NCBI GenBank assembly: GCA_030429565.1
Contig: JAUIFE010000001.1
Span: 1,178,001 to 1,242,000, forward strand
Source of the DNA: Holophagae bacterium
Lineage (GTDB): Bacteria; Acidobacteriota; Holophagae; Acanthopleuribacterales; Acanthopleuribacteraceae
Direction of reading: 5' to 3'
DNA: 64,000 nucleotides
Shown here: positions 26,300-36,544 of the stretch, one piece after another
Layout of the letters: the number at the start of each line of letters is the position of its first letter
Numbering within the stretch: position 1 is the stretch's first letter
The notes under the pieces: model-generated
What the model was told of the DNA's origin: nothing
Seen by the model: only the letters and a program-made list of their open reading frames with translations
Database searches by the model: none
Translations under genes and position numbers: made by a program

Positions 26300-29200
26300 C
26301 TAGGCTTTTTCGATGCCGATCCAAACGGTTTTGCCGTTGATATCGCGCTCGTGCTCTTGTGCGCCCGCCAAACCGTCATTCAGCGCCACAGCCAAGGTTT
26401 CTTCTTGGATATAAGCAGCGTGCTCGGCGAGACATGCGCTCACCGCATCACCGCGTACTTGCAGCTTGATGCGGTCTTCCACGTTAAAGTCCAGCTCTTT
26501 GCGCAAATTCTGAATGCGGTTGACCAACTCACGGGCCTCACCCTCCAACCGCAGCGAGTCGGTCAACTGCGTGTCGAGCGCAATCGTCAAATCACTTTCG
26601 GTGGCAACGACCCGATCCTCGCGTGTGTTGCGATCAATCAAGAAGTCTTCCTGGGTTAGGGTAAAGCCGGCCAACTCGATCTCACCGTTGGCGAGCAATT
26701 GCTGCACGTCCTGGTGGCTCATACCGCGAATCGCGGGCTGCAATACCTTCATGGACTTGCCCAAACGCGGGCCAAGCGCCTTGAGGTTGGGACGGGCCGA
26801 GTAATGCACCAAACTGGTTTCATCGCGCAACACCGCCACGGTGCGCACGTTGAGCTCTTCCTTGATGATATCGGCCATCGCCTCAATAACCTCGGCCTGG
26901 CCTTGCGGCGGAACCACGCTGATCTCAGCCAAGGGTTGACGAACCTTCAGGTCATGGGCAACACGCAACGAGCGGCCCATTTCCACCACGCGCCGCGCCA
27001 AAGCCATGCAACGTTCGTTCTCGCTGTCGATCAGGGCCTCGTCGGCGACGGGGTAATCGCAGAGGTGAACACTCTCGGCACCTTGACCGAGGGCCAGGTT
27101 GCGGTACATCGCCTCGCACAAAAACGGCATCAACGGCGCCAAGGCTTTGGCGTAATTGACGAGAATGTAATACAAGGTGTTGTAAGCAAAACGTTTGTCT
27201 TGATCGTTATCGGAGCGCCAGAAACGGCGACGCGAACGACGGATGTACCAGTTGGTCAGCTCATCCACGAAGTTTTCCAACTCCGGTACCACGTTGTACA
27301 ACAGGTTGTTTTCCATGTGACGGGTGACATCGGCAATCATCGACTGGAAGCGGGAAATGATCCAACGATCCAACTCGTGACTCGAGTCGGTCAGAACACC
27401 TTGCGGCTGATAACCGTCGAGATTGGCATAAGTCACAAAGAAACTGTAGGCGTTCCACAGCGGCGAAACCACGCCGCGATAGATTTGCGTCAAACCCTTC
27501 TCGGAGAATTTGAGCGGCTCAGCCCGCACCACCGGCGAGTTAATCAAATACGAGCGCAAGCAGTCGGCACCGTAGTTGTTGATGATCAACATCGGGTCGG
27601 GATAGTTGCGTTTGGATTTGGACAACTTCTTGCCGTCCTCAGCCAAAATCAGACCGTTCACCACCACATTTTTAAAAGCGGGTTTGTCAAACAAAGCCGT
27701 CGACAAAACGGTCAAGGTGTAAAACCAACCGCGTGTTTGGTCCAGGCCCTCGGCGATGAAATCGGCCGGGAAGTTGGCTTCCATGACTTCTTTGTTTTCG
27801 AACGGATAGTGCTTCTGGGCGTAGGGCATTGAGCCGGACTCGAACCAACAGTCAAACACCTCGGGGATACGGCGGTACGTTTTGCCGTCCTTTTCGATGG
27901 TGAGCTGATCGATAAAGTGCGAGTGCAGGTCGTCGACCTTGGCACCCGTCAACGCTTCCAGCTCAGCCACGGAGCCGACCGCAATCGCGTCGTCACCGTC
28001 CTCGGCAACCCACACAGGCAGCGGCGTCCCCCAGTAACGGTTGCGCGAAATGTTCCAGTCACGCGCTTCTTCAAGCCAGTTGTGAAAACGTTTTTTGCCA
28101 ATCGCTTCCGGTACCCAGGTGATTTGTTCGTTGGCCGCCAACATGCGGTCTTTGATCTGCTCAACCGCGACGAACCAGGTATCAATCGCCTTGTAGATCA
28201 GCGGCGTGTCGGTGCGCCAGCAGAACGGATAACTGTGGTTGAGCACCCCTTGGTGAAACAAGCGGCCGCGTTCTTTGAGCGCGCGAATGATGTGACGGTC
28301 GGCTTCTTTGACGTTCATGCCCTTGAAGTCGCTAACCGGATCGGTAAAGGTCCCCTCAACATCAACCGGGTCGACCATCCGAATACCGGCTTCTTTACAG
28401 GCGCTAAAGTCGTCCTCACCAAAAGCGGGCGCCATGTGCACGACACCGGTACCGTCTTTGGTGGTAACGTGACCCGAGGCGATGATCTTAAACGCGTTGT
28501 ACTCACGCTCCTCGGCAAAGTAATCAAACAGCGCGTCGTAGCTTTGACCCAGCAGATCGCTGCCGGTCAGCGTCGCCACCACCTCGAGCTGCTTTTTGCT
28601 CACCTTGCGGTAGTGCTCGAGCCGCGCTTCGGCGAGGATCAAAAACCCGCCGTCCTGTTCGTCACGCACTTTGACGTAGCTGATCGCCGGACCCACCGCC
28701 AATGCCAAGTTGGACGGCAAGGTCCACGGCGTCGTCGTCCATGCCAAAACCGCCGTATCGTCCTGATCGCGCAACGGAAAACGCACGGTAACGGCCGGGT
28801 CTTGTACGTCTTTGTAATTCATTTTGGCTTCGAAGTTGGAAAGCGGCGTCGACAGTTTCCAAGAAAAAGGCATAACGCGGTAACCCTTGTAAACCAAGCC
28901 TTTATCCCAAAGTTGTTTAAACACCCACCAAATCGATTCCATATAAGAGGTATCCATGGTGCGGTAGTTATTTTCAAAATCAACCCAACGCCCCATGCGT
29001 TTGACCACGATTTCCCATTCTTTGGTGTAGCGCAATACAATCGAACGGCAGTATTCGTTGAACTTGTCGACGCCGAACTGCTCGATGTCGTACTTACCCG
29101 ACAGACTCAGCCCTTGCTTTTCGTTCAAATCTTTTAACGCTTCATTTTCAACCGGTAAACCGTGACAGTCCCAGCCAAAACGGCGCTCGACGCGACGGCC

Positions 29201-29425
29201 CTGCATCGTCCAGTATCGCGGCACAATATCCTTGATCGTGCCGGCCAGCAAGTGACCGTAGTGGGGCAAGCCGGTCGCAAAAGGTGGTCCGTCGTAAAAG
29301 ACGTACTCAGGTGCCCCTTCGCGAATGGCAACGGATTTCTCAAAAATACCTTGCTCCGCCCAGAACTTGAGAATCGATTCTTCAAGCTCGGCGAAATTGG
29401 TTTTTGAGGAGACCGCTTCAAACAT
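26300..29425 (-). CDS. ileS: Isoleucyl-tRNA synthetase, type 2 (eukaryote-like)
   Basis: 1041-residue class I synthetase that charges tRNA-Ile. The HIGH motif reads HYGH (55-58) in GPPFATGLPHYGHLLAG, and KMSKS reads KLSKS near residue 600 (GKKLSKSKRNYPDP). A connective-peptide editing domain lies between them, and the anticodon-binding and C-terminal regions follow. The HIGH context and length fit the IleS2/eukaryote-like group rather than the usual bacterial IleS1 (PYANG..H.GHA); known IleS2 enzymes tend to be insensitive to mupirocin. There is no second ileS in the window. No T-box leader was seen upstream. AAGGA precedes the ATG by 9 bases. Convergent with the tRNA cluster. Confidence 0.95.
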   Translation of the reverse strand: MFEAVSSKTNFAELEESILKFWAEQGIFEKSVAIREGAPEYVFYDGPPFATGLPHYGHLLAGTIKDIVPRYWTMQGRRVERRFGWDCHGLPVENEALKDLNEKQGLSLSGKYDIEQFGVDKFNEYCRSIVLRYTKEWEIVVKRMGRWVDFENNYRTMDTSYMESIWWVFKQLWDKGLVYKGYRVMPFSWKLSTPLSNFEAKMNYKDVQDPAVTVRFPLRDQDDTAVLAWTTTPWTLPSNLALAVGPAISYVKVRDEQDGGFLILAEARLEHYRKVSKKQLEVVATLTGSDLLGQSYDALFDYFAEEREYNAFKIIASGHVTTKDGTGVVHMAPAFGEDDFSACKEAGIRMVDPVDVEGTFTDPVSDFKGMNVKEADRHIIRALKERGRLFHQGVLNHSYPFCWRTDTPLIYKAIDTWFVAVEQIKDRMLAANEQITWVPEAIGKKRFHNWLEEARDWNISRNRYWGTPLPVWVAEDGDDAIAVGSVAELEALTGAKVDDLHSHFIDQLTIEKDGKTYRRIPEVFDCWFESGSMPYAQKHYPFENKEVMEANFPADFIAEGLDQTRGWFYTLTVLSTALFDKPAFKNVVVNGLILAEDGKKLSKSKRNYPDPMLIINNYGADCLRSYLINSPVVRAEPLKFSEKGLTQIYRGVVSPLWNAYSFFVTYANLDGYQPQGVLTDSSHELDRWIISRFQSMIADVTRHMENNLLYNVVPELENFVDELTNWYIRRSRRRFWRSDNDQDKRFAYNTLYYILVNYAKALAPLMPFLCEAMYRNLALGQGAESVHLCDYPVADEALIDSENERCMALARRVVEMGRSLRVAHDLKVRQPLAEISVVPPQGQAEVIEAMADIIKEELNVRTVAVLRDETSLVHYSARPNLKALGPRLGKSMKVLQPAIRGMSHQDVQQLLANGEIELAGFTLTQEDFLIDRNTREDRVVATESDLTIALDTQLTDSLRLEGEARELVNRIQNLRKELDFNVEDRIKLQVRGDAVSACLAEHAAYIQEETLAVALNDGLAGAQEHERDINGKTVWIGIEKA

Positions 29426-29919
29426 AGAACACCATCCTTTAGACCGTTGGCCTTCGTTGATTAAGTTTGGGTGAGGCGACCGACCGAAATCGGTACGAAT
29501 CAGGTGGTGGGCGCCAAATGCCGAGGCGCAAAACGCACCACCAACCGCGAGCTGCGACGCCGGATCATATTAATTAATGATGGGCCGCCGGTAAGAAAAA
29601 AAACCTAGTTGATTTTGAGCCCAAAGTAAAGCCGGAATCGCGCTTGAGCCGTGGGTCACCTGCCGGCCGACGCCGACAACACCGCCCAACCCCGGCCACA
29701 CACGCCCCAACCGACCGCAACCCGCATAAAACCCGCCGGGAAAACTTCGCGCGACCGTCAAACAAACCTGGTAAGATATGAAGGCCCATTTAGATCGACA
29801 ACCCACGCGCTTTCATCGTTTCTCTGAAAGCTTCGCCCCATAAGGGCCGAGGCTCCCATCCACGCTTTACCTTTTTCACCTTTTTCTTCCTTCACCTTGG
29901 CATTTCAGGTTTATCGTTT
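29426..29919. other. Intergenic region between divergent ileS and kinase genes
   Basis: 494 bases with no gene. Checked for a T-box (AGGGTGG..CCGCG) on the ileS strand and found none. Contains an AT-rich patch around 29565-29580 (TTAATTAATGA) that may be part of a promoter. Nothing else recognised. Confidence 0.5.
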
Positions 29920-32900
29920 ATGGCCACGGTTACTGAGCCCGACAATTTATTGCATTACAACATCATTGAAATTCTCGGTTCCGGGGGCAATGGCACGGTT
30001 TACCGCGCCGTGGACACACGCAATGACAAAGTGGTGGCGATTAAAACACTGAAAACCGTCACCGAGCTGACCCTCAATCGTTTCAAACGCGAGTTTTTGG
30101 CGCTCAAGAAAATGGACAATCCCGGCATTGTCAAAGTCTTCGAAGGCTTTTTCGATCATGCGCCGCCGTTTTTTTCCATGGAATGGGTGCGTGGCAAAAC
30201 GCTCAGCAATGTCATTGAGGACATGGAGCACAACCCACTGATCTTCAGCGTCGCCGATCGCGAGAACTTCGCCGTGCGGGTCGCGTTGCAGGTTTGCGAC
30301 ATCCTCACCTACATCCACGACTTCCAGGAAGTGCACCGCGACCTGAAGCCTGACAACCTGTTTATCACCCTGCAAGAGGGCAACATCTTGGCCGACTTCG
30401 ACGTCAAAATGCTCGACTTCGGTTTGCTCAAACAGTTGAGCCACCAGGAGGACGAAGACACCCAAAGCGGGATGATTGTCGGGACCGTCCATTACCTCAG
30501 CCCTGAACAAGCGCGCGGTACCAGCCTCGATCCCCGCTCCGACCTTTACTCACTCGGTGTGATTATCTACCGCATCATTAGCTTAAAACTGCCTTATGTC
30601 GCCAAGGACGTGGTTGGCTACATTTTCAAAACGGTTTTCGAGGAACCGACCCCGATTGAGCAACAAACAGAAGAGTGCTCCAAGCAAATCCAGGCATTGC
30701 TCAAGGACTTGCTCGCCAAGGAACCCAACAAACGCCCACCCTCGGCCGCCGCATTGCAAAAACGGCTCAAGGGCATGCTCGCCAAAGAAGCGATTACCGT
30801 CGATATCAGCGCCGCCGATCTGGACTTCACCTCGGGGATCGAAGGATGGGGCGGCCCGCTGTTGCCGCCACCGCTGGTCGGCCGCGACCACGCCGTTCAA
30901 AAACTCGAACAGTGCCTCGACACCTTGGAAAATCGCATGCCGCTCGCCGCCGTTTTTATCGGCGAACCCGGCATGGGCCGCACCAGCGTCATTAAGGAAT
31001 GGCGCAGCCGCGTCCAGTTCCGCAATCCCGTGTTCATGCAGGTCCACTTTGCCGACGAAGCCGTTCCCGCCCAAGATCCCATCGGCACCCTAACCGACTC
31101 ACTCATTCGCAACATGAAACCGGAAGAAGTGAAGCGCGTGTTCAAGGACGTCTACCCCACCCTTTGCAGCGTGTCTCGCTACCTCGGCCGTTATTTCGAC
31201 ACCAAATCCGTCAGCAAGTTCGACCACCTTTCCGCCGGCCGCAAGTTACAACTTTTGGCCGTCAACTTTATCAAGCTCATTCAAACGCTTTCCGCCGCCG
31301 GGCCCGTCGTCATTGTGCTGGAAAATCTGCACAATGCACCAGAACGCTTCCTCGGCTGGCTCACCCTGTTTTGGGAACAGCTCGGCCCCAAAAAGGTGTT
31401 GGTGGTGGTCTCAGCCGTGCCGGGACGCGGTCCCTCCGGTTACAACCAATTCCTTTCGCGCTTGCACGCCTTCCCCGATTTGCTCCAGCTCGAACTCAAG
31501 GCACTCGACGAAAAGCAAGTGGTCCACCTCATTCAGGAAATGCTGCCGATCGCCACACGCTTGCCGTTCTCCGACGCGCTCAAAAAGCTGCTCCATGAAC
31601 GCGCATCAGGCAACCCTTTTTACACTATCGAACTCTTCTCGCGCCTTTATGAAGACGAACATATCTATGTGAACAAAGGGTTTATCGATGTTCGATCCGT
31701 CGAAGACGTCGATGTTCCGGTTTCGATTCACCAAGCCCTCCTCAAAAAAATAAGCCGCATTGAAGCCCATTGCCTGCAACTGCTCCAGGCAGCCGCCGTC
31801 GTTGGCACCGACATTTCATACGCCATGCTAATCGGTACCCTCAACTGGCCCGAAGATTCGGTGCTCAGCACCGTCAATAGCTTGCTGGCTCAAGGACTCT
31901 TGTCCGAGTTTGAAACCGCCGGCAACAAGTTGTGTTTTAACGCCCCCACCCTACAGCGTTTGGTTTACGAACAAATCCCGATCGGCCACCGCAACCGCCT
32001 CCACCAAAACGCGGCCAAAACCATTGAAAAAAGCATGGAGGCCAACGACGTCCTGGCCCTGGAACAAATCGCGTACCACTATGCAAACAGCGCCAATCAC
32101 GTGCGCGCCGTAAAGTTCGCTTACTTGGCCGGCAACAGCTCACTCGAAGCCAAAGATATCGACAAGGCCGTGTACTTCTACGAGCTCAGCCTCGACATGA
32201 TGAGCCAAATGGAAAACAACCAGGCGCGCAACCTCGTCAACCTGAAGCTGGCCGAGGTCCATCTGGCCGGCAATCAAGCCGCGCAAGCCTTGCAGTACTA
32301 CAATCGCAGTCTCGCCCTCAAAGAGATTTCGAAAATGGAAGAGTTGCGCTCACTGCGCGGTCGCATGTTGTGTTTCGAAAACCTGGGCCAAATCGCCGAG
32401 GCCTACTCTGATGCCGAAAAACTTTACCGCCTCGGCGAAACCTGCTCGGCCCGCATTAAGGCCGAGACCAAACGCGCCTTTGGCCGTCTGTCCTGGGCGC
32501 TCAAGGGTGAAGGGAAACGCTATTTTATGTTGCTGGATGAGGCTGTCAAAATTTACCCCAAGCTCAAGCAGCACCACATCGAACTGCCACTGGCGCAAAT
32601 CCTCGCCAACGACACCTTGGGCGCCAACAAACTCCTGCTGCGCCACTTAAAAAACCAATCAGCTCCGCGTTTGGCCGTCCATTGCTTGCTGATGTTCATC
32701 CGCTACTTCATGGGTGACTTCAGCAAAGCCCGCGACTTGATGGTCGCCCTGCAAAACAGCGGCGATGAAAAAAATGAGTTTGTCGATCCGCGTTTCCTTA
32801 TTTTCCAAGCCTTGCTGACCTACAAAATCAAAAACACCATGGCCCCGGACCACTCATCCGACGAATACCTCAGCATTGCCCGCCGTTACATTGAGCGTTT

Positions 32901-33414
32901 TGATTTGGAAAAGTACCAGCCCAAGGTCTTGCTGGTGCAGATGGAACATTTGCTCATTAACGGCCGCTATCAGGAAGCCTGGAGTCAAGTCACGACCCTT
33001 GCCGAGAAGTCGTTTGACCTACCCGTGAATTACCATGATCGCTATCTTTTCTTATCCCTGGCCATGCGCGCCGCCTGGGAATTGGGCGAACGCCCGCCCC
33101 GAGGCTGGCTCATTGAATTCCAAAAATTCCAACCCAATGAACACGATGGCTTCATTCTCCGTACTCACTGGGCACTGGCAAGGGCCACAGAAGCCCAACT
33201 GCCGCTTTCGATGAGCGCACCCCAAGCGTTAAAAACCCTAAAAGTCGTGGAAAGCCTGCTCGTCGAATTGAAACTGAAATATTACTTTCGCGCCATTCTC
33301 AACAAACAGATCAAGTTATACCGGCGTCTGGAGAACGAAGCCCAGATCGAGGAATTAAGCCGGCTCCAGGAACAAATGGATCAATTGTTAGGCATCCCGT
33401 TGCCAAGTGAATAA
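29920..33414 (+). CDS. Ser/Thr protein kinase fused to ATPase and TPR-like domains
   Basis: 1164 residues. A complete kinase occupies about 10-290: P-loop GSGGNGTV (20-27), Lys42 in VAIK, catalytic HRDLKPDN with Asp141, DFG with Asp166, and SPEQARG in the APE position. From about 325 comes a STAND/AAA_16-type ATPase module. Its Walker A reads GEPGMGRTS (348-356), with Arg354 where Lys is expected, and the Walker B region reads VVIVLENLH. The remaining 600 residues are helical TPR-like repeats (LAGNQAAQALQYYNRSL). No membrane segment. Such kinase-ATPase-TPR proteins are signal-integrating regulators in bacteria with many Ser/Thr kinases; targets are unknown here. The kinase looks active; the ATPase module may bind nucleotide poorly. 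Stands alone on plus. Confidence 0.92.
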   Translation: MATVTEPDNLLHYNIIEILGSGGNGTVYRAVDTRNDKVVAIKTLKTVTELTLNRFKREFLALKKMDNPGIVKVFEGFFDHAPPFFSMEWVRGKTLSNVIEDMEHNPLIFSVADRENFAVRVALQVCDILTYIHDFQEVHRDLKPDNLFITLQEGNILADFDVKMLDFGLLKQLSHQEDEDTQSGMIVGTVHYLSPEQARGTSLDPRSDLYSLGVIIYRIISLKLPYVAKDVVGYIFKTVFEEPTPIEQQTEECSKQIQALLKDLLAKEPNKRPPSAAALQKRLKGMLAKEAITVDISAADLDFTSGIEGWGGPLLPPPLVGRDHAVQKLEQCLDTLENRMPLAAVFIGEPGMGRTSVIKEWRSRVQFRNPVFMQVHFADEAVPAQDPIGTLTDSLIRNMKPEEVKRVFKDVYPTLCSVSRYLGRYFDTKSVSKFDHLSAGRKLQLLAVNFIKLIQTLSAAGPVVIVLENLHNAPERFLGWLTLFWEQLGPKKVLVVVSAVPGRGPSGYNQFLSRLHAFPDLLQLELKALDEKQVVHLIQEMLPIATRLPFSDALKKLLHERASGNPFYTIELFSRLYEDEHIYVNKGFIDVRSVEDVDVPVSIHQALLKKISRIEAHCLQLLQAAAVVGTDISYAMLIGTLNWPEDSVLSTVNSLLAQGLLSEFETAGNKLCFNAPTLQRLVYEQIPIGHRNRLHQNAAKTIEKSMEANDVLALEQIAYHYANSANHVRAVKFAYLAGNSSLEAKDIDKAVYFYELSLDMMSQMENNQARNLVNLKLAEVHLAGNQAAQALQYYNRSLALKEISKMEELRSLRGRMLCFENLGQIAEAYSDAEKLYRLGETCSARIKAETKRAFGRLSWALKGEGKRYFMLLDEAVKIYPKLKQHHIELPLAQILANDTLGANKLLLRHLKNQSAPRLAVHCLLMFIRYFMGDFSKARDLMVALQNSGDEKNEFVDPRFLIFQALLTYKIKNTMAPDHSSDEYLSIARRYIERFDLEKYQPKVLLVQMEHLLINGRYQEAWSQVTTLAEKSFDLPVNYHDRYLFLSLAMRAAWELGERPPRGWLIEFQKFQPNEHDGFILRTHWALARATEAQLPLSMSAPQALKTLKVVESLLVELKLKYYFRAILNKQIKLYRRLENEAQIEELSRLQEQMDQLLGIPLPSE

Positions 33415-33584
33415 CCGCACCACCACAAGAGTCCAAAAGACGACTTTTTTACACAAAAACGAAGTTTTTTGAACATTTTCACGCATAAATGGCGTACACT
33501 AACTTGGGCCCGGCAACCAGAAGCGTGATATCGATCACACCTTTCTCGACAATAAAGGGCGACATTTAAGGAGAGGTCCTTTCC

Positions 33585-34223
33585 ATGAAAATAGAAGAAA
33601 TTCTGCAAGCGCGTGACCTGAGTGGTCAAAATTTTTCCGGCATGAGCCTGGGCGGTTGTGATCTTTCTGGCAAGAACCTTCGCGGCGCCGATCTTTCCTA
33701 CGCCCATTTGGGCGGCACGATCCTGCGCGGCACGGATTTGCGCAACGCCAACCTGCACCAAGCCAACCTGGGCGCCGCCGATTTAACCGGCGCCGATTTA
33801 CGTTACGCCGATTTGCGCGAGACAAATCTCAAAGGTGCGGTCCTGGTCGGCGCCGATTTGCGCGAGTGCATGGGCCTGAAGCAATACCCGGTGATGCCCC
33901 ACTACAGCGAGCTGTACCCCGAACCACGCTTGGAGGAAACCGAAGATTTCGCCAACGCGCAGCAAGACGGGTACTTCCCCATTTCCCACTGGGGCAGTCA
34001 GTTCTCACTGATGACCAACAACCGCGAGCTGCAGGCCAACGACACCATTTGGTGCAATATCAAAGACCACCTGGGCGAGTTGATTTTTGGCGACCGCACC
34101 ACTTATAAAGAAGTGCGATTGGTGCGCCAGTACAAACACTATTCACAGTGGGCCTACATGATTTCCAAAAAAGGCTTCGAGCAAATGGTGCAGAAACTCG
34201 GCCTCAGCGTCAAACCCAAGTAG
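33585..34223 (+). CDS. Pentapeptide-repeat protein
   Basis: 212 residues. Residues about 10-95 are pentapeptide repeats of A(D/N)LxX type (LSGKNLRGADLSYAHLGG, ADLTGADLRYADL), forming a right-handed beta-helix. The second half (from about 100) is a separate domain with no known family (SHWGSQFSLMTNN...YSQWAYMISKKGF). No signal peptide. AAGGAG precedes the ATG. Some pentapeptide proteins mimic DNA and protect gyrase, but nothing here points to that; role unknown. Confidence 0.85.
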   Translation: MKIEEILQARDLSGQNFSGMSLGGCDLSGKNLRGADLSYAHLGGTILRGTDLRNANLHQANLGAADLTGADLRYADLRETNLKGAVLVGADLRECMGLKQYPVMPHYSELYPEPRLEETEDFANAQQDGYFPISHWGSQFSLMTNNRELQANDTIWCNIKDHLGELIFGDRTTYKEVRLVRQYKHYSQWAYMISKKGFEQMVQKLGLSVKPK

Positions 34224-34264
34224 AAAACACCGCCACGACCGGCCTTAGCCATGGCAGTGTTTTC
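34222..34264 (+). terminator. Terminator-like hairpin after the pentapeptide gene
   Basis: GAAAACAC with CGCCA pairs TGGC with AGTGTTTTC across a loop of about 18 bases; one bulge. T-run TTTTC ends the stem. Lies between two convergent genes and may serve both. Confidence 0.55.
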
Positions 34265-34280
34265 TTAAATGACCTTGGTT

Positions 34281-35591
34281 CTATTTTTTAGCCGTGATTT
34301 TGACGCCGGGCCCGCCTTTGGGTCCAAAAAAGACGCCGTGCCACTCTGGCTCTAAATCAGGCGTTAAAAGCGAAAACTCAACCCGCGAAAGAATGGTTGC
34401 AATGATGACTTTCATTTCGTGTAAGGCAAAGTGCATGCCGACACAGCGTCGAATCCCAAAACCGAAGGGCGCCCACTCATTTGGCTTGAACTTGCCTGTC
34501 AGAAAACGTTCAGGGTCAAAATGATTCGGGTTCGGATAAAGATCCTCTCTTAAATGGAGAAGGTAGGAACAGTTCACCAAAGAAGTACCCGCCGGAATCG
34601 TGTATCCCCCCAACGGCACATCGTCAAAGGCGACACGCGTGCCGGCCGCCCAAAACATGGGACAATAGCGCAGTGTTTCCTTAACAACGGCTTCGGTATA
34701 ACGAAGCCGGTCGATGTTTTGGCTGGAAATCTCGTCGCTACCAATTTCTGATTCTATTTCCTCAAGGACTCGCGCCAAGACCGTTGGGTGCTTGAGCACC
34801 ACCGCAAAGGCCCAGGAAAGCATGGTCGCGGTCGTTCCAAACCCAGCCAATAACATGGTGATCAGTTCGTCATGCAGTTCGTCTTCACTGAGCTGGGATC
34901 CGTCTTCATCTCGAGCATTGACCAACAGGGAAAACACATCGGTACGCCCTTCATGCTGTGCAGAGTTCGTCCTGGCCGCTTGAATTTTGGCGCGGATTAA
35001 GGTTTCCAATTCGGCAAAAAGCGCCTGCAATTCCTCAAGCGTCGTGCCGGCTCGCTCAACAACCACAACTTTCCGACACAGAGCGCGCGTCTCGGCATCA
35101 TCGGCAAAACCAAATATTGTTGTGATAATTGTTTCGACCGTGACGGTTTGCAAATCATAATAAATGTTTATTTCGTCGCCGACCCGCCAGCGGGCAACCG
35201 CCTCCTCGGCAAAACGGCGCTGTGTTTCGGTATAAATTTTCATCCTGTCGCCATGCAGCGGCTTCATGAGAAGACGGCGGTGCATACGATGAACAGGCCC
35301 ATCGATCCCGAGCGATCCCTGTGGGCCGACGGCAATACCGAAAACAATTTGATTGGAAACACCGGCGCGAAGTGCATCGCCCTTGTCCGCCGCCATCTTC
35401 TGGAGAATGCCAGGTTCAGCACAGAACACCCATTTCCCGTTGGCGGCTTCACCTTGGTAATTGAACACACCCAAGTCGAGCGAAAACATGCTCCCATACT
35501 TTGCATAGCAATCACGCAAAAACGGAAACGGATTGGTTTTAAAAATTTCCAGTAGTTCATCCCGGGGAACATTCGGTCCATCAGGTAACAT
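34281..35591 (-). CDS. Cytochrome P450
   Basis: 436 residues, the usual length for a soluble bacterial P450. The I-helix oxygen-activation motif is AGFGTT (249-254), the K-helix ExxR is in KETLRYCP near residue 310, and the heme-binding loop is FGFGIRRCVG with the thiolate Cys383. No membrane anchor, so it depends on separate electron-transfer partners that are not in the window. AAGGAGG lies 4 bases before the ATG. Reaction: mono-oxygenation of an unknown substrate. Next upstream on the same strand is an acetyltransferase 75 bases away, perhaps in the same mRNA. Confidence 0.95.
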   Translation of the reverse strand: MLPDGPNVPRDELLEIFKTNPFPFLRDCYAKYGSMFSLDLGVFNYQGEAANGKWVFCAEPGILQKMAADKGDALRAGVSNQIVFGIAVGPQGSLGIDGPVHRMHRRLLMKPLHGDRMKIYTETQRRFAEEAVARWRVGDEINIYYDLQTVTVETIITTIFGFADDAETRALCRKVVVVERAGTTLEELQALFAELETLIRAKIQAARTNSAQHEGRTDVFSLLVNARDEDGSQLSEDELHDELITMLLAGFGTTATMLSWAFAVVLKHPTVLARVLEEIESEIGSDEISSQNIDRLRYTEAVVKETLRYCPMFWAAGTRVAFDDVPLGGYTIPAGTSLVNCSYLLHLREDLYPNPNHFDPERFLTGKFKPNEWAPFGFGIRRCVGMHFALHEMKVIIATILSRVEFSLLTPDLEPEWHGVFFGPKGGPGVKITAKK

Positions 35592-35666
35592 GACCCCTCC
35601 TTATTGGTACCAATCAAATCTGGGTTTTAAGCAAAACGTGTAAGTAATCTTAATGAAAATGGAGAC

Positions 35667-36314
35667 TCAAAAGTATCGCACCATTAATCGACAGCAGGCT
35701 TCATCACCCAACGCTTTAAAAACACGAACCCCGTCAAATTCGAAGTCGCGATAGTAAATTCGCGCCTGTTCTTTAAAACCATTCTTCTCCGTCAAACGCG
35801 TTGAGATATCGGAAGTCGTTTCACCAATCGCACCGACAAAACCCATCTGTTTGGCCAGGATCATATTCTCGTACATCATTTCGTAAGCGACAGAGCGTTT
35901 CTTGAAACCGGGTGCGACACCAACCATAAAGACATGAACATAGCGACCAGGCACGATCTCATGATCTTGGCGAAAGCGGGCCAAAAGCTGATCGAGCACA
36001 CCGACGATCGGATCAAATTTAGCGGCAATTTCAGCAGCCTCTGCCGGCTCAGGGCTTCCAAGATCCTCAGAGATGGAAAACCCTACTAACTCACCACTTT
36101 CCGAATCCCTGGCCACGATCGGTAAGCCCTCATTCAGGGCTTTTTTGGTAAACACCGTCGCAAAGTAGCGAAACTCTTCTAAGGTGACCCCAAGCAAAGC
36201 GGTCATCGGTTCACCAACCGAAAAAACCTTGGCCATGAGCTCAATGCAGGCGGGAAAACTCGCCTCGCTTAATTTTTCGTAGACGACACCCTCTTTTTCA
36301 GCAAGAACACTCAC
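35667..36314 (-). CDS. GNAT-family N-acetyltransferase
   Basis: 215 residues. The acetyl-CoA-binding region is VHVFMVGVAPGFKKRSVAYEMMYENMILA, matching the GNAT V.P..(R/K)..G(I/V)(A/G).L pattern loosely, and the C-terminal part (ETTSDISTRLTEKNGFKE) has the usual helix-strand end. The N-terminal half resembles arylalkylamine-type GNATs. Start taken as GTG at 36314, because GGAGG lies 5 bases upstream; the TTG at 36326 lies within that ribosome site. Substrate unknown. Upstream of the P450 on the same strand, so the two may modify one compound. Confidence 0.82.
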   Translation of the reverse strand: MSVLAEKEGVVYEKLSEASFPACIELMAKVFSVGEPMTALLGVTLEEFRYFATVFTKKALNEGLPIVARDSESGELVGFSISEDLGSPEPAEAAEIAAKFDPIVGVLDQLLARFRQDHEIVPGRYVHVFMVGVAPGFKKRSVAYEMMYENMILAKQMGFVGAIGETTSDISTRLTEKNGFKEQARIYYRDFEFDGVRVFKALGDEACCRLMVRYF

Positions 36315-36544
36315 GCATTCCTCCAAAGTTTCTGCGTCTCACACGCTTGTGGGTCGGTTTGTTTATGGGTTGGAAATCAAACTCAAGTGTTCCACAACAC
36401 CCGACCTTGATCAAGCAGAAAGGATAAGCCGGCGCCCCCCTTGCCCAACATGTCCCACTTATCACTTACCTTTGCTCCGAGAAATATGGTAATGTGATTT
36501 CAATTATCCCTTAAAAAGCTAATCTTCAACCGCGCGGAGGCAGC

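Noticed and set aside
27917..29137. 406-codon open frame on plus, and another at 26699-27832
   Set aside because: Both are antisense to ileS, whose motifs are complete; the frames stay open because of GC-rich codon bias.
29426..29700. T-box leader before ileS
   Set aside because: The conserved T-box word and the specifier stem were not found.
36327..36544. Cobalamin riboswitch before the TonB receptor
   Set aside because: The B12 box (GCCACTG) is missing on the receptor strand.
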